Assembly: GCA_034401795.1 (NCBI GenBank)
Contig: CM067373.1
Coordinates: forward strand, 38,923,669 to 38,987,668
Direction: 5' to 3'
From: Chaetoderma sp. LZ-2023a
Taxonomy: Eukaryota > Mollusca > Caudofoveata > Chaetodermatida > Chaetodermatidae
Length of the DNA stretch: 64,000 nucleotides
Under the pieces are notes generated by a model. That model was not told where the DNA came from and ran no database searches. It saw only the letters and a program-made list of their open reading frames with translations. Position numbers and translations under genes: made by a program. Positions 29,318-40,037 of this stretch are shown in pieces (positions within the stretch are counted from its first letter, which is position 1; every line of letters starts with the position of its first letter).

Positions 29318-30055
29318 CTAACTCCAGAGCTGCTCCTGATGGTACTGTGGTCCTCGCAGGAGAATTGTGCCTTCAGGCAAGATTCCTATAAGCAGAGCCA
29401 CACCATCCCCTGATAGTGCTTTTCCCACCTCGCTGTGCGGGATGCCTTGCAGGTTGCAGGTGTGGAGCTTGCTACCCCCACTTGTGGGAGCAGGGAACAC
29501 TGCATTTATACATTCTCTGTGGGGTACTTCAAATTGCTCCTGCAGTGCCATCTGGTTGTTAACCAGAATTACCATCTCATTGAGATGCTTGCATTCTTCG
29601 CCCCCAAAAATGCCAGGGCCCACCATAGGCGCACTCATGATTCTATTGTTGAGCTCCTGGGATGGACACAAGTTGTCAACGGCAAACTTGCGCTTCGCCC
29701 GGAACATCCTCATCAAACAGTCCAAAAACAAGATGATGCCGCCTTTTATGGCTCTTTGGACTTAGAAGATTGTCAAGTGGTGCCCGGATGCAGAGGCCAC
29801 CTCTCATACTTTTCTACGCATCACAGAGCGCAGTATTTGCAGAACACATAGCGTGTGCACACAATGATTACATGTGAGACTGGGAACCTTGATGTATTTT
29901 GTGAATTGCTTTGATGAAATATGCCACCACCATAAAACTTTGTGCTGAGCCGTGGCGAGTTTCTTCTGTGCTTTGAAACCTTCCTCTGCCTGGCTGAACA
30001 TGGAGATTGAGCATTCAGCATAAAGCAGAGACGGCACCTTGGTAGCCATACAGCA
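29318..30055 (-). pseudogene. gag: DIRS copy 4 gag remnant
   Basis: Retains NLCPSQELNNRIMSAPM.GPG.FGGEECKHLNEMVILVNNQMALQEQFEV (C-terminal gag block, 29318-29731) and, at 29804-30049, a diverged match to MPSLPLAEHVVDMF..AE...... LAKAPREV. N-terminal exons are missing. Confidence 0.78.
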
Positions 30056-30084
30056 GTTCCTGAGATTTCATTTTTGGAGAACAA

Positions 30085-31770
30085 GATGGCCATTGGAACA
30101 AGCAGTTAATGAGGAGTAGCGTTTTTAAATGATTTCCAGCAATTTTTCGGAAGATTCAAGAAGGCCACTGAACAAATTGACCAATAAAAAGTCTGTATAC
30201 AAGCTCTGAAGCACATCACTTTAGGGTCCTTCTAGATGAGTTTGATTGAAATCGTTAAAGTGGTTAATGGGGTGTAGTATTTCAAACTGATTTCCCAAAA
30301 TTTTCAGAAAATGCAAGATGGCCACCGGAAATTTTGTATACAAGTACTAAAACCTACCAGCCTATTATCCTTCCAGCAAAGTGTGGTTAAAATTTCCCAA
30401 GCAGTTAATGAGTTTAAACAATTGGCCGACATTTTTCGGAAAATTCAAGATGGTGCCAAAAAAATCGATCCATCAAAATTCTGCATACATGTTCTGAAGC
30501 ATACCACTCTAGGTAGTTTGCTTGAAATCGTTCAAGCCATTAATGGAGTCGCATTTTAACTGATTTAGCGAAATGTTCAGAAAAGATGGCCACGGGAAAA
30601 ATCTAACAATCAAAATTCTGTATACAATTTCTGAAACCTACCAGACAAGTATCCTTCCAGCCAAGTCTGGTTGAAACTGCCCAAACAATTAATGAGTAGC
30701 ATTTAAGATGATTTCCCGCTATTTTTCAGAAATTTCAAGATGGCCGCAAAAATAGAAAAATTTATCAATAAAATATTTTGTATACAAGTTTTGAAGAATA
30801 CCATGTTAGGGTCCTTCCAAACGAGTTTGCTTGATATTGGCCATGTGGTTAAAGAGCAGTAGGCTTTTAACTGATTTGCAAAAATATTTTGAAAATCCAA
30901 GATGGCTGCCGGAAATATAGACTAATCAGAATTCCCGTTACAAGTGTTGAAGCCTACCAGCATAGAATTAGTCCACGCAAGTTTCGTTGAAGTCCAGCCA
31001 TTTCCCAGAAATTTTCAGAAAATCCAAGATAGTGACCAGAAAAATTGTCCAATCAAAATTCTGTATACATGTTCTGAAACCTAGCAGCCTAGTATCCTTC
31101 CTTAAAATTGCCCAAGCAGTTAATGAGGGGTAGCGTTTTAAACGATTTGACAACATTTTTCGGCAAATTCAAGATGGACGCCAAAAAAAATAGATCAATC
31201 AAAATTCTGTATACAGTTTCTGAAACATACCGCTCTAGGGTCCTCCCTGTATTCAATATCTGAAACCTACCCACCTAGAATACTTCCAACTAAGTCTGCT
31301 TGAAATTGTCCAATCAATTACTGACGAGTCACATTTTAAATGATTTCCTGACATTTTTTTTTAATTCAAGATGCCCACCAAAAAATAGACTAATGAAAAA
31401 TCTGTAAAGAAGTTCTGAAGCTTACCACTCTAGGGTCCTCTCAACCGAGTTTGCTCGAAATCGGCTATGTGGTTAATGAGTAGGCCTTTAATTGACTTCC
31501 AGAAATTTTTAGAAAATCCAAGATGGCCACCGGAAATATTGACCAATCAGAAATCTCGTTAGAAGTGTTGAAGCCCATAGACCATAGACTTAGTCCACCC
31601 AAGTTTTGTTGAAGTCAGGCCATTTTTATTTGAGGAATAGAGTTTTAAATGAGTTCCGAAAAATGTTCAGAAAATCCAAGATGGTCACCAGAAGATTAAA
31701 ATTTCTGCAGCCTACGATGATAGAATCCTTCCAGGCAAATCTGGTTGAAATTGGTCTAAGTATAAATGAG
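30085..31770. repeat. Degenerate tandem repeat, about 190-bp unit, roughly ten copies
   Basis: Each unit has CAAGCAGTTAATGAG, TTTTAAATGATTTCC, AAATTTTCAGAAAATCCAAG, ATGGCCACCGGAAA, AATCAAAATTCTGTATACA and TTCTGAAACCTACCA. Same family as 16800-17390. It fills the gap between DIRS copies 4 and 5. No coding potential. Confidence 0.75.
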
Positions 31771-32699
31771 ACTAAATGAAATAACAGATTTATTTTTTCA
31801 TGAGAGAGTTGATACTTACCTCCGTAACACTGTTTGATATTCCCAAATATCGACTCACTCAATAAACACTTAGGTGCCCCTAATGGGCAGGTAGTCAGAT
31901 GGCAGTCCGGCAGATGCCAGCCCATACCTCGCGCATGCGCAGACTAGAACTTCCTCTGACTAATTTATTGGCTGACGCAATGCAACTTTAGAAAGCCTGA
32001 AGACTGAGCCTCTGTGGGGCGAAGAGGCCAGGTCCATGTTAGGGAGGTAAGTATCAACTCTCTCGTGAAAAAAGAAATCCGTGATTTCGTTTATTTCACT
32101 TCAAGCATACACTTACCTCCCCAACACTCTTTGATATTGCCATAATTCCTAAGAGAATTTGGCGGGAGGGAGGCGAAGTCAAAAGACCAGCTCTTCCCTA
32201 TGCGCTTTTCTGCGATTAAGGCACTTAAACTTCTGAAATTGTGAGAAAACACAAACAGGAAATGATTTGAACATCGGATAACACAACCGATGGCTGAGAG
32301 AAGACCATATGTCAAATGCGCTCTCCCCAACCCCTTTCTTGGGAGGGAGACAGAATGACCTCAATGTCCCATACTCTCTCTACATACAAGGGCCTCGTAC
32401 TATAGGACATTAGATGAAAAAAGCTCCATTTTCGTTTACTCTCAAGAATGAACCACATAAAACATGTACCATCACCATATTAATAACGAAGGGTCACGTG
32501 ACAAAACAATCAACAATGAACAACACATAAACACTGACCTTCTGAATTGTTTGATGCTGTAATCATCTGCCCATTGGTGATGACTGATGCAGTCCATACA
32601 AGTGGGTGTTTACATTGATAAATTGTGATATACATAAAAAATGAGAGAACCTCATCAAAATATGTACACCTAAATTATTTTTTTCAAAATCGATAAGGC

Positions 32700-35690
32700 G
32701 AGAGGATTTGAGGTGTCACGGAGGTAATTGTCGGTGAAACTTGACTCACAGTGCCACTGGCCTACCGACATAATGTCATCCACAGGGACCCCATTAAATA
32801 GAGTGGTGGAAGCCACTACGCCGTGAACACTGTGAGCCTTAGCCATGTCAACTTGTTTACTTGTGGCGGATTTATGACAAAATTTAATACATTCTACAGT
32901 CTACCTGGAAATGGTGTGCTTGGAAGCCCTACCATGAATTTTAATATACGGCAACCATAATGCTGTTGGGTCTATCAGCCATTCCTGGGTACGTTGTTTG
33001 TACCGGTTTAAAGCGCAGACTGGACACCATGCCTTTGAATTAGGATCATATCTAGTCAAAGCTGGTAAAAATATGGGTTGACCTGGATATTTCAAAGACT
33101 GGTTTTTAGCCATGAAATTTATCCTAGGTAGAAGCCTAAGGCCTTACCCTGTAACTACATAACGGTCTGCCTCGGCTGATAAGGCATGAATTTTGCTTCT
33201 TCGCCTAGCCGAGGCCGCAGCAATTAAAAATACAGTTTTAAGAGTCAACATTTTCATAGAAATGGAACTTAGTGGTTCAAATGTCTTATCAGCTAATACC
33301 TGTAGCACTAGTGATAAACTCCAAGATGGAATCACAGGGGGATTCCTTGGTCTTAGATTGCCCATGCCTTTAATTAAAGTATTTAATGTACTTACTTCAT
33401 CACTTCCCCTATTAGCCAAGCAAGTGATAACTGTCATTAAAGCTAACTTGTAGCCAGCAATAGGCTTGAGGTTATAGGCATCATACAGATGACAGAGGAA
33501 ATCGGCTACTACCTGAATAGATGAATCTATTGGATTAATACATCTTTTTGAGCACCATTCTGCAAATCTGTTGATTTTATAGTTATATGCTCTGAAGGTT
33601 TACCCCCTTTTGGCTTTTGCCATAAACATGGCTGCCTGCTCAGAAAAGTCGTCCTTAATTCTTGATTCCTTGACAACATCCACGCAGTCAATCTGAACAT
33701 TGACGGATTGTTGCGAAGGGCCTTGCCCTGGAAGATAATATTGTCCATCAGGCAGAGGAACCGGATTGTAGACCAGAAGGTCCAGTAGATCCATGTACCA
33801 TGATCAGCTTGGCCAAGTTGGGGCGATCAGAAGCATTTGGCACTCCTCCTGTCTGATTTTCTGAAGAATATTTGGAATCAGGATTGCTGGAGGGAATACC
33901 TATGCATACATTCCCACCCAGCTGATAGCTAACGCATCTGTTGTGATAGCGCTGGGATCTGGAATCGGAGAGACATACGTCATCATCTTCACATTCTTTT
34001 TCGTTGTGAATAAATCTACGTTGGGTTTCCCCCAGTGGTTGAACAGACGATCCACCACACATTGATTTAGTTGCCATTCCGTAGGTAAAACACTCATCCT
34101 TCAGCTCAATGAGTCTGCTAGCAGATTTAACCTTCCCAGAATATGAACTGCTTTCAAGGTGATCCTGGCACCAGCAAAGCAATTTCCATGTGATCATACA
34201 GAGACTGGGCGACTTCGTTCCATCTTGGCGGTTTATGTAAGTCACTACTGTTGAATTGTCTGATCGAACCACAACAATCTTGCCCTAAACTTTCATTAAG
34301 AAATGTTCCAGACCCAGTACTACTACTCGTAATTCCAGTAGATTGATATGTTCTTGTGACTGATCCAGATTCCAAAGCCCTGATACTGTGGCTTCTTCCA
34401 GGCAAGTTCCCCATCCCTCCATGGATGCATCTGTATACATTGTTATCTGAGGGTGGGGAGGGGTGAGCATCACCCCCACCAGGAGATTCTCTCTTACCAT
34501 CCACCATTGAAGGTGGTGAATACGAGGCTCCAATACTGGCATATTTGAGTTCAGTGATCCTGTACTCTGGGTCTAGTGTGTCATGAGAAACAACTGGATA
34601 GGCCGCCTGCGTAAGGCTGTCTGTGGAATAACTGCTTCCAATGAAACCATCACCCCAGCATTCTCAAGTAAACCCATGCCAGGACATGATGACTTGCACA
34701 CCGACTGTATTAATGAGATGAATACTTGTACCCTCTCCTGAGTAGGATAAACATATCCTATCTCTAGATCGAAGAACATTTCCAGGTAAACAAACTTCTG
34801 GGATGGAGTCGGCTCTGATTTTTGAAAGGTGATTATCCAGCCTAAGTCTGTGCAAGTTTTTAGAACTATCTCCAGATTTGCTGATAGACTTTCCTGATTG
34901 TGTCCTTTTAACAGCCAGTCATCTATGTACGTATGGACTGCTATGCTTCTCCTGCAGAGGTATGCTGTAATCGCAAGGACCACCCTGGTAAAGACCCGAG
35001 GAGCTGTTGAAATTCCGAAGGGTAAGACCCTAACTTCCCACTGACAGCCCTTGAATGCAAACCTCAGGTACCGGCGAAAACCCCTCGCCATTGGAATGTT
35101 GAAATATGCATCCTTCAAATCTACTGACGCCGTCCACATTCCTTTCTCAAACCCTGCCAACACCAATTTCACTGTTTCCATTTTGGAACTCGGCGTGTCT
35201 ATGAACTTGTTCAGTGGCTTGAGGTAGAGAATTGGCCTCCACCCTCCAGTGCTTTTTGTCGCTAGGAATACGGTTGAATAGAAGCCTCGACAATTTTGTG
35301 CTGGTTGAATTGCTCCTTTTTGTATGAGGGAATATTTTCCGCCTCTATACACAACCATTGATCTGGATCTCTTGGATTTTGAGTCCAGATCAGAACCAGA
35401 GACAGCTGCGATGGCGGGCCAACTATCCAGTCGGGATGATAACCGACTGAAAACCATCGTCAGACTAAGTGGTCCTGAGTCAACCGCTCCCACTCTTGCC
35501 TGTGGTGGGCCAGCCGGCACCCCAACTTGTCCACCTAGGGAGAGGTGGATATGACAAATGCAAGAGTGGCACCGTCTCTGGATCCAGAAGCACTGGAATG
35601 GTTCTTACTGTAGCAACCGGCCAATCAGGCACGGTTACCACGACCAGATCCTTGCGTGCCACGGCCCGCACCGCATGCACCTCAGTGCGC
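32700..35690 (-). pseudogene. DIRS copy 5 recombinase and RT-RNase H remnant
   Basis: Large readable blocks: recombinase VITCLANRGSDEVSTLN, ASARRRSKIHALSAE (33144-33437) and SLKYPGQPIFLPALTRYDPNSKAWCPV (32901-33113). RT blocks at 34573-35520 include SVDLKDAYFNIPM, LPFGISTAPRVFTR and an intact TYIDDWLL. RNase H blocks include YTDASMEGWG and VRSDNSTVVTYINR. Several frameshifts and stops separate them, so no full protein remains. Less decayed than copies 3 and 4. Confidence 0.85.
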
Positions 35691-36838
35691 GGGCAGCTGC
35701 CTGGCTAGCTGCGCTGGAGGGGCCTGTGCACCCCACGCTGCTGGCCGGAGCTCGCGCGGCCGTGGCCGGCGCTGCACTGGTAGCTGGCCTCTGACTTGGC
35801 CACTGCCATCCCATGCCTGCAGGGGATGATACGCAGGGGGTGCTGCGCGAACACGCTCTCTGCAGAGCACTTCAAATTGCTCATGCAAAGCCCTCTGGTT
35901 ATTGACCAGGGTTACTGTCTCCTGGAGGTGCCTACATCCCTCACCTCCAAAGAGACCAGGACCTGTCATAGGCATATGCAGAAGCCTATTGTACAAGTCC
36001 TGGGATGGGTCAGGTTGTCTAAGGCAAACGTGCGCTGCACCCGGACACTCCTGGTCACAGACCGGGTTAGAGAGTCCGGAGCCAGGTTAATACCATCCTG
36101 GATGGCTCTCTGAACTGTCACCAGACTAGGCTGGCACGATGCGGATGATGTTACTATGCCCTGTAACAGCTGGGAGACATGTGAAAGCGCTGCAATAGAC
36201 GCTCTCGAACTCTCCTCCACATCGCGCAATGCGGTATTTGCTGAACGCAAAATGTCAGATCGGGAGCCTGGCCGCGTATCTTCGCCTAAGGCAGCACGAT
36301 CATCCGTGCTCGGCTTAGGCACCACACCGTAACCCTGGTATTCAGCAGGTACAATGCGGCATCGCTTTGCCACCTCATGAGGGGCCTTCGCGAGATGTCC
36401 ATTCGCCTTAATGGACGTCTCTGCCACTGTAAACATATCAACAATATGTTCCGCCAGTGGCAGAGATGGCATCGCGGTAGCAGTCGGATCACCAGCCCGC
36501 CACGGGCGTTGGTCCCGCTGGCTGGCTGACTGATTGTCAGCAAGATCTGGCCTGACGTTTATTAGCCAATGACAAGCATCAGACCAGTCTTCCTCTGTGG
36601 CCACCTGTGAATGCTCGACTAGGCACGGGCCTTCGTAATCCTCTAGAGCATTCACAGGTGATTGCGTGGCTTGAGGAACCAATACTCCTGGCAAGCCAGA
36701 GAAAGCATGCGGGCCGGACAGAGCAGGCATGCTAAACACACTGGCTTTACCAGGAGCAGGTGCCATGGCATTGCGTGGGGAATGAAAACTTGCCACACCA
36801 CGGCCCTGGCCAGTTATCATCAGTTTGTTCTGAACCCG
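35682..36838 (-). pseudogene. gag: DIRS copy 5 gag remnant (N-terminus lost)
   Basis: 284-codon piece at 35966-36820 with EDWSDACHWLINVRPDL, AMPSLPLAEHIVDMF and SHVSQLLQG, plus a C-terminal piece at 35682-35996 with LFGGEGCRHLQETVTLVNNQRAL. The Cys cluster and exon 1 are absent; similarity ends near 36838. Confidence 0.82.
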
Positions 36839-37815
36839 TCTGGCAACCGACGGGTCTACCAGGAGTTCTGGCTTGACACCTACTAGCCATTGACATCAAC
36901 CCAATCCTCCTCTGTAGCCACCGGGACCTCTCGATGAGCCGTGGCCCAGACTTGTCGTCTTCCGTGACCCTTTTGAAGAACCCAACAACCCAGGTAGTAA
37001 AGCAGTTGCCATCACGGAAACTCCTGAGTAGCCAGGCAAGCTATACAGCATGCGGGGTGAATGGCATGAAACCACGATACGTGCCTTTCATAACAAATCT
37101 TTGTTTTTCCCTGAGGGATTTGATATGGCTGGCCATCCACATCAACCCGTTGAGCTGTGAAGGTTACCAATCCTTGAGTTACTCCATGGAAATGGTCACC
37201 TATAGGCCTCTAATGAGGCCTTCAGGTATCAACATCCATGGTCTCCGGCTCAAAGGTTTGGTCACCGTGCAGAAGTTCCTCTTCTTCAATGGACCTTTCC
37301 AGAGTAATGACATCTTATCAGTTAAGCGGCATGTAGGATGACATCATAATCATTACATCATAAATGATTCTATACGCCTGTCTTTAACTCTTAATAGTCC
37401 GACACATTGTAAGAATTGTATCTAATAAACATGCTGTTGAATATTTTGAAACTAATTTGACTGGGCACCCAGTCAAATTTATTTCAAAATATTCAACAGC
37501 TTACCTGTATAGTTTTCTGGAAATTGATAGTCAGGAAGCTCAGAGAGAGATCGATCTTAACACAAGGGAGGAGTTGGTGGAGCTTAGCTAGAGATGGGCG
37601 GGGCATAGCTAAAAATGGAAAGGTCCATTGGAAGCCAATATCTAGGAAAGAGAACAAGTCACTCTGCGCATGCACATCATTGGTCCCGCTTCTCCATAGA
37701 GTAACAGATGTGTAACCTGCCCAGTGGGGGCAGGTTTCTTATTCTATGTAATATCGTAGCAAGATGGATATTTAGGTAATATCAATGAGTATCAGGATGG
37801 TACTTGAAGTGAAAT
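36839..37815 (-). mobile_element. Fragment of a diverged DIRS element (gag piece and left terminal repeat)
   Basis: 36839-37340 matches another, more diverged part of gag on the minus strand: the ATEEDW.D..CQWL region near 36890-36935 and the FFHG region near 37180. About 37640-37815 reads GCGCATGCAC, CCTGCCCAGTGGGGGCAGG, ATGGATATTTAGG, TATCAGGATGGTACTTGAAGTGAAAT, which is a diverged left terminal repeat. Between them (37345-37640) lies sequence also found inverted at 56636-56890, and a hairpin at 37431-37500. Confidence 0.6.
37431..37500. repeat. Hairpin, about 32-bp arms
   Basis: GCTGTTGAATATTTTGAAA...TTTGACTGGG, then CA, then CCCAGTCAAATT...TTCAAAATATTCAACAGC. Nearly perfect inverted repeat. 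Half of it recurs at 56800-56836 (CCCAGTCAAATTAGTTTC and ATTCAACAGC). Confidence 0.75.
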
Positions 37816-38409
37816 AATGTATTACTCTACAATCCGGAAAATAATCAGATCATTATCCAGCATTCTCACGCAAACATTCATTTGAGATCCTTGTTCCTAT
37901 TAAGGATAGACCTGAATTTCAAAAGACCAATACTTTACCATCATAACAAAGCAGGAAAGAAGGTTAGGGAGTCAAAATACTTTAAAATTTTCAAATATTT
38001 TGTATGCCCTTCTGCGACCTCCCTATCTAATTTGAACATCTCCAGTGTTAGCCTACACTTAGATACTGCATCTGTGCGAAAGCCGCCAGTATAAATCTCT
38101 GCCCAGCTTCTGGAACAGGAGGTCCAAGTGCAGAGAGATGTAAGGGTTTCTTTCACATACCATTACCACGTCCCTGAATACAAACTAATGACTAACATTG
38201 GATTTAGGAAACCGGCGGCAAATACAAACCACTTTGTGGGGTCTGAAAAATATAAAACAACATGGGATTAGCTAATCGTTACCTCAAAAATTGTGGAAAC
38301 ATTACAATTTGACGAAATTCAACAAATGAATCAATTTTGACCAAGCAAAGCTAAAGAGTAATGATAGGAAAAAATTTACTATATTGTCAGTCAATATCTA
38401 GCAAAAGTG
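37816..38409. other. No gene recognised; probable decayed DIRS 5' region
   Basis: No coding signal. The phrase CATACCATTACCACGTCC (about 38156) resembles CATACTACCACGTCC in the 5' region of copy 3 (about 23748). It lies between two solo left repeats, so it is probably DIRS 5' UTR. Confidence 0.4.
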
Positions 38410-38580
38410 GCTGGCCATTCTGCGCATGCACGCCATTGGGCCCTGGATGCGCCGAGTTTGACAGTTGTGTAACCTGCATAATAGGGACAGTTTAAGTTTA
38501 AAATCTGTGTAATATTGAACGAGAAAGTTATATTAGTATATATTAAACAATATCAGGATGGTAAGTACGCTTGATATGAA
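38410..38580 (-). repeat. Solo, diverged DIRS left terminal repeat
   Basis: GCGCATGCACGCC, GTGTAACCTGCATAATAGGGACAG, ATATTAAACAATATCAGGATGG and TAAGTACGCTTGATATGAAAAT follow the same order as the left ends of copies 3 and 6. No attached coding region. Confidence 0.6.
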
Positions 38581-38829
38581 AATATGACCAAAAACAAGAT
38601 TTTGAACAATCTCGAAAACTGGTGTCACAGACATGATACCTCTCATATTATTTCACTGCACCTGTGGAGGATGCACATCTACGACATCATCACTGGTACA
38701 GTGTAAAGTGTCCATATTATCATTATGTGCCTAGCTTCATTACAAAATCTATCACAAATTAACTTTCAAGAACTCTGGTCAGAAAATGTGGACTAATTGG
38801 AAGGCAATTTAATAGCAGTGATGTTTCAG

Positions 38830-38992
38830 ATGGCGCATGCCTGGATGAGCTTCCAGCTGCACCATTTCCGACAACTGAGTAACCTGTCTATTAGGGGTAG
38901 GTTTCTTGTTAATTCTGTGTATAATTCAGCCAGTTGGATATATTAGCAGATATCAAGTGTTCTTTATGGTAAGTATACTCTTGATGGGAAAT
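38830..38992 (-). repeat. Solo, diverged DIRS left terminal repeat
   Basis: GCGCATGCCTGG, GAGTAACCTGTCTATTAGGGG, TATTAGCAGATATCAAGTG and GGTAAGTATACTCTTGATGG: the same block order again. It is the third such left end in a row, 130 bp before copy 6. Confidence 0.6.
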
Positions 38993-39121
38993 CTTGTACT
39001 ATGGCTTGCCAATGCTCTTAGTGACCACATGACTGAGATATTTGACCATTTGATCTCAAACAGAAAGCATCCACAAGATGACAGGATATGTAAATTCTGG
39101 TGCTTCAAGATTCTTGCATAC

Positions 39122-39405
39122 TAAACGAAATCTAGGATTTCTTTTTTCACGAGAGAGTTGATACTTACCTCCCTAATACTTTTGATATTGCTAAATATTG
39201 GCTTTCACTCAATAAACACTCAGACTAAAACAGTTAGGCGCCCCTACTGGGCAGGGAGTCAGAGCGTAGTCTGGCGGATGCCAGCCCCACCACCGCGCAT
39301 GCGCAGACTAGCACTTCCTCTGACTAGATTATTGGCTGACACACATGCAACTATTAAGAGCCTGAAGACCGAGCCTCTGTGGGGTGGAGAGGCCGGGTCC
39401 GTATC
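39122..39405 (-). repeat. Right inverted terminal repeat of DIRS copy 6
   Basis: Same structure as in copies 1 and 2. Its outer 54 bp (39122-39175) are complementary to 39406-39459. Confidence 0.88.
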
Positions 39406-39505
39406 TAGGGAGGTAAGTATCAACTCTCTCGTGAAAAAAGAAATCCTAGATTTCGTTTATTTCACTTCAAGAGTATACTTACCTCCCTAATACTTTTGAT
39501 ATTGC
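39406..39505 (-). repeat. ICR of DIRS copy 6
   Basis: 39406-39459 mirrors the right end and 39460-39505 mirrors the left end (46115-46160). The junction is at 39459/39460. It includes an AG/GTAAGTAT donor on the minus strand near 39482. Confidence 0.92.
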
Positions 39506-40037
39506 CAGAATTCGAAAGTGAATCTGGCGGGAGGGAGGCGAGGTCAAAAGACCAGCTCATCCCTATACGCTTTTCTGCGTTTAAGGCACTTAAACTTCTG
39601 AAACTGTAAGAAAAAACAGTCAGGATTTGACTAACCATCGGATAACACCACCGATGTATGAGAGATGACCGAATGTCATATGCGCTCCCCCCCCCTCCTT
39701 CCTGGGAGGAAGAGTCGACTGACCTCAATGTCCTATACGCTCTCTACGTACAAGTGCCATGTACTACAGGACAGAGACGAAAAAACTCCATTTTCGTAAC
39801 TCTCAACAATGAACCACACAAATACACAAACCATCACCATATTAATAACGGGTAATCATGACAATACAATCAACAACGGACAACACATGAACAAGACTGA
39901 CCTTGTTGAAATGGCTGCTGACATCATCTTCCCATTGGTAAAGACTGATGCAGGCCCAAAAAAGTGGGTGTTTCCATAAATTAATTGTGAAATATATAAG
40001 TAATGAGGAAAAACCTCCTCAAAAAATATAAACCGAG
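39506..40037 (-). other. 3' untranslated region of DIRS copy 6
   Basis: No gene. Matches 6183-6712 of copy 1, with the TTTTTTCTTACAG acceptor on the minus strand near 39605. Confidence 0.6.

Larger units (their letters stand above)
24442..30060 (-). mobile_element. DIRS copy 4 (degenerate, interrupted)
   Basis: Minus-strand remnant running from recombinase C-terminus (24470-25137), through a 1.9-kb foreign insertion (25138 to about 27036), to recombinase/RT C-terminus, RNase H, RT and gag (to about 30060). There is no recognisable ICR, right repeat or left repeat. It is the most diverged copy. Confidence 0.82.
31773..36838 (-). mobile_element. DIRS copy 5 (degenerate, complete 3' end)
   Basis: Minus-strand copy with right terminus near 31773, right repeat, ICR (about 32039-32139, junction 32093/32094), 3' UTR, recombinase, RT-RNase H and the C-terminal half of gag. 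The 5' end is cut near 36838, where a different DIRS gag fragment begins. Its ICR is closer to consensus than its own right terminus (TAAATGAAATAACAGATT instead of TAAACGAAATCTAGGATT). Confidence 0.85.

Noticed and set aside
36839-37341. 135-codon plus-strand frame as a gene.
   Set aside because: The minus strand of the same segment matches diverged DIRS gag, so the plus-strand frame is antisense noise.
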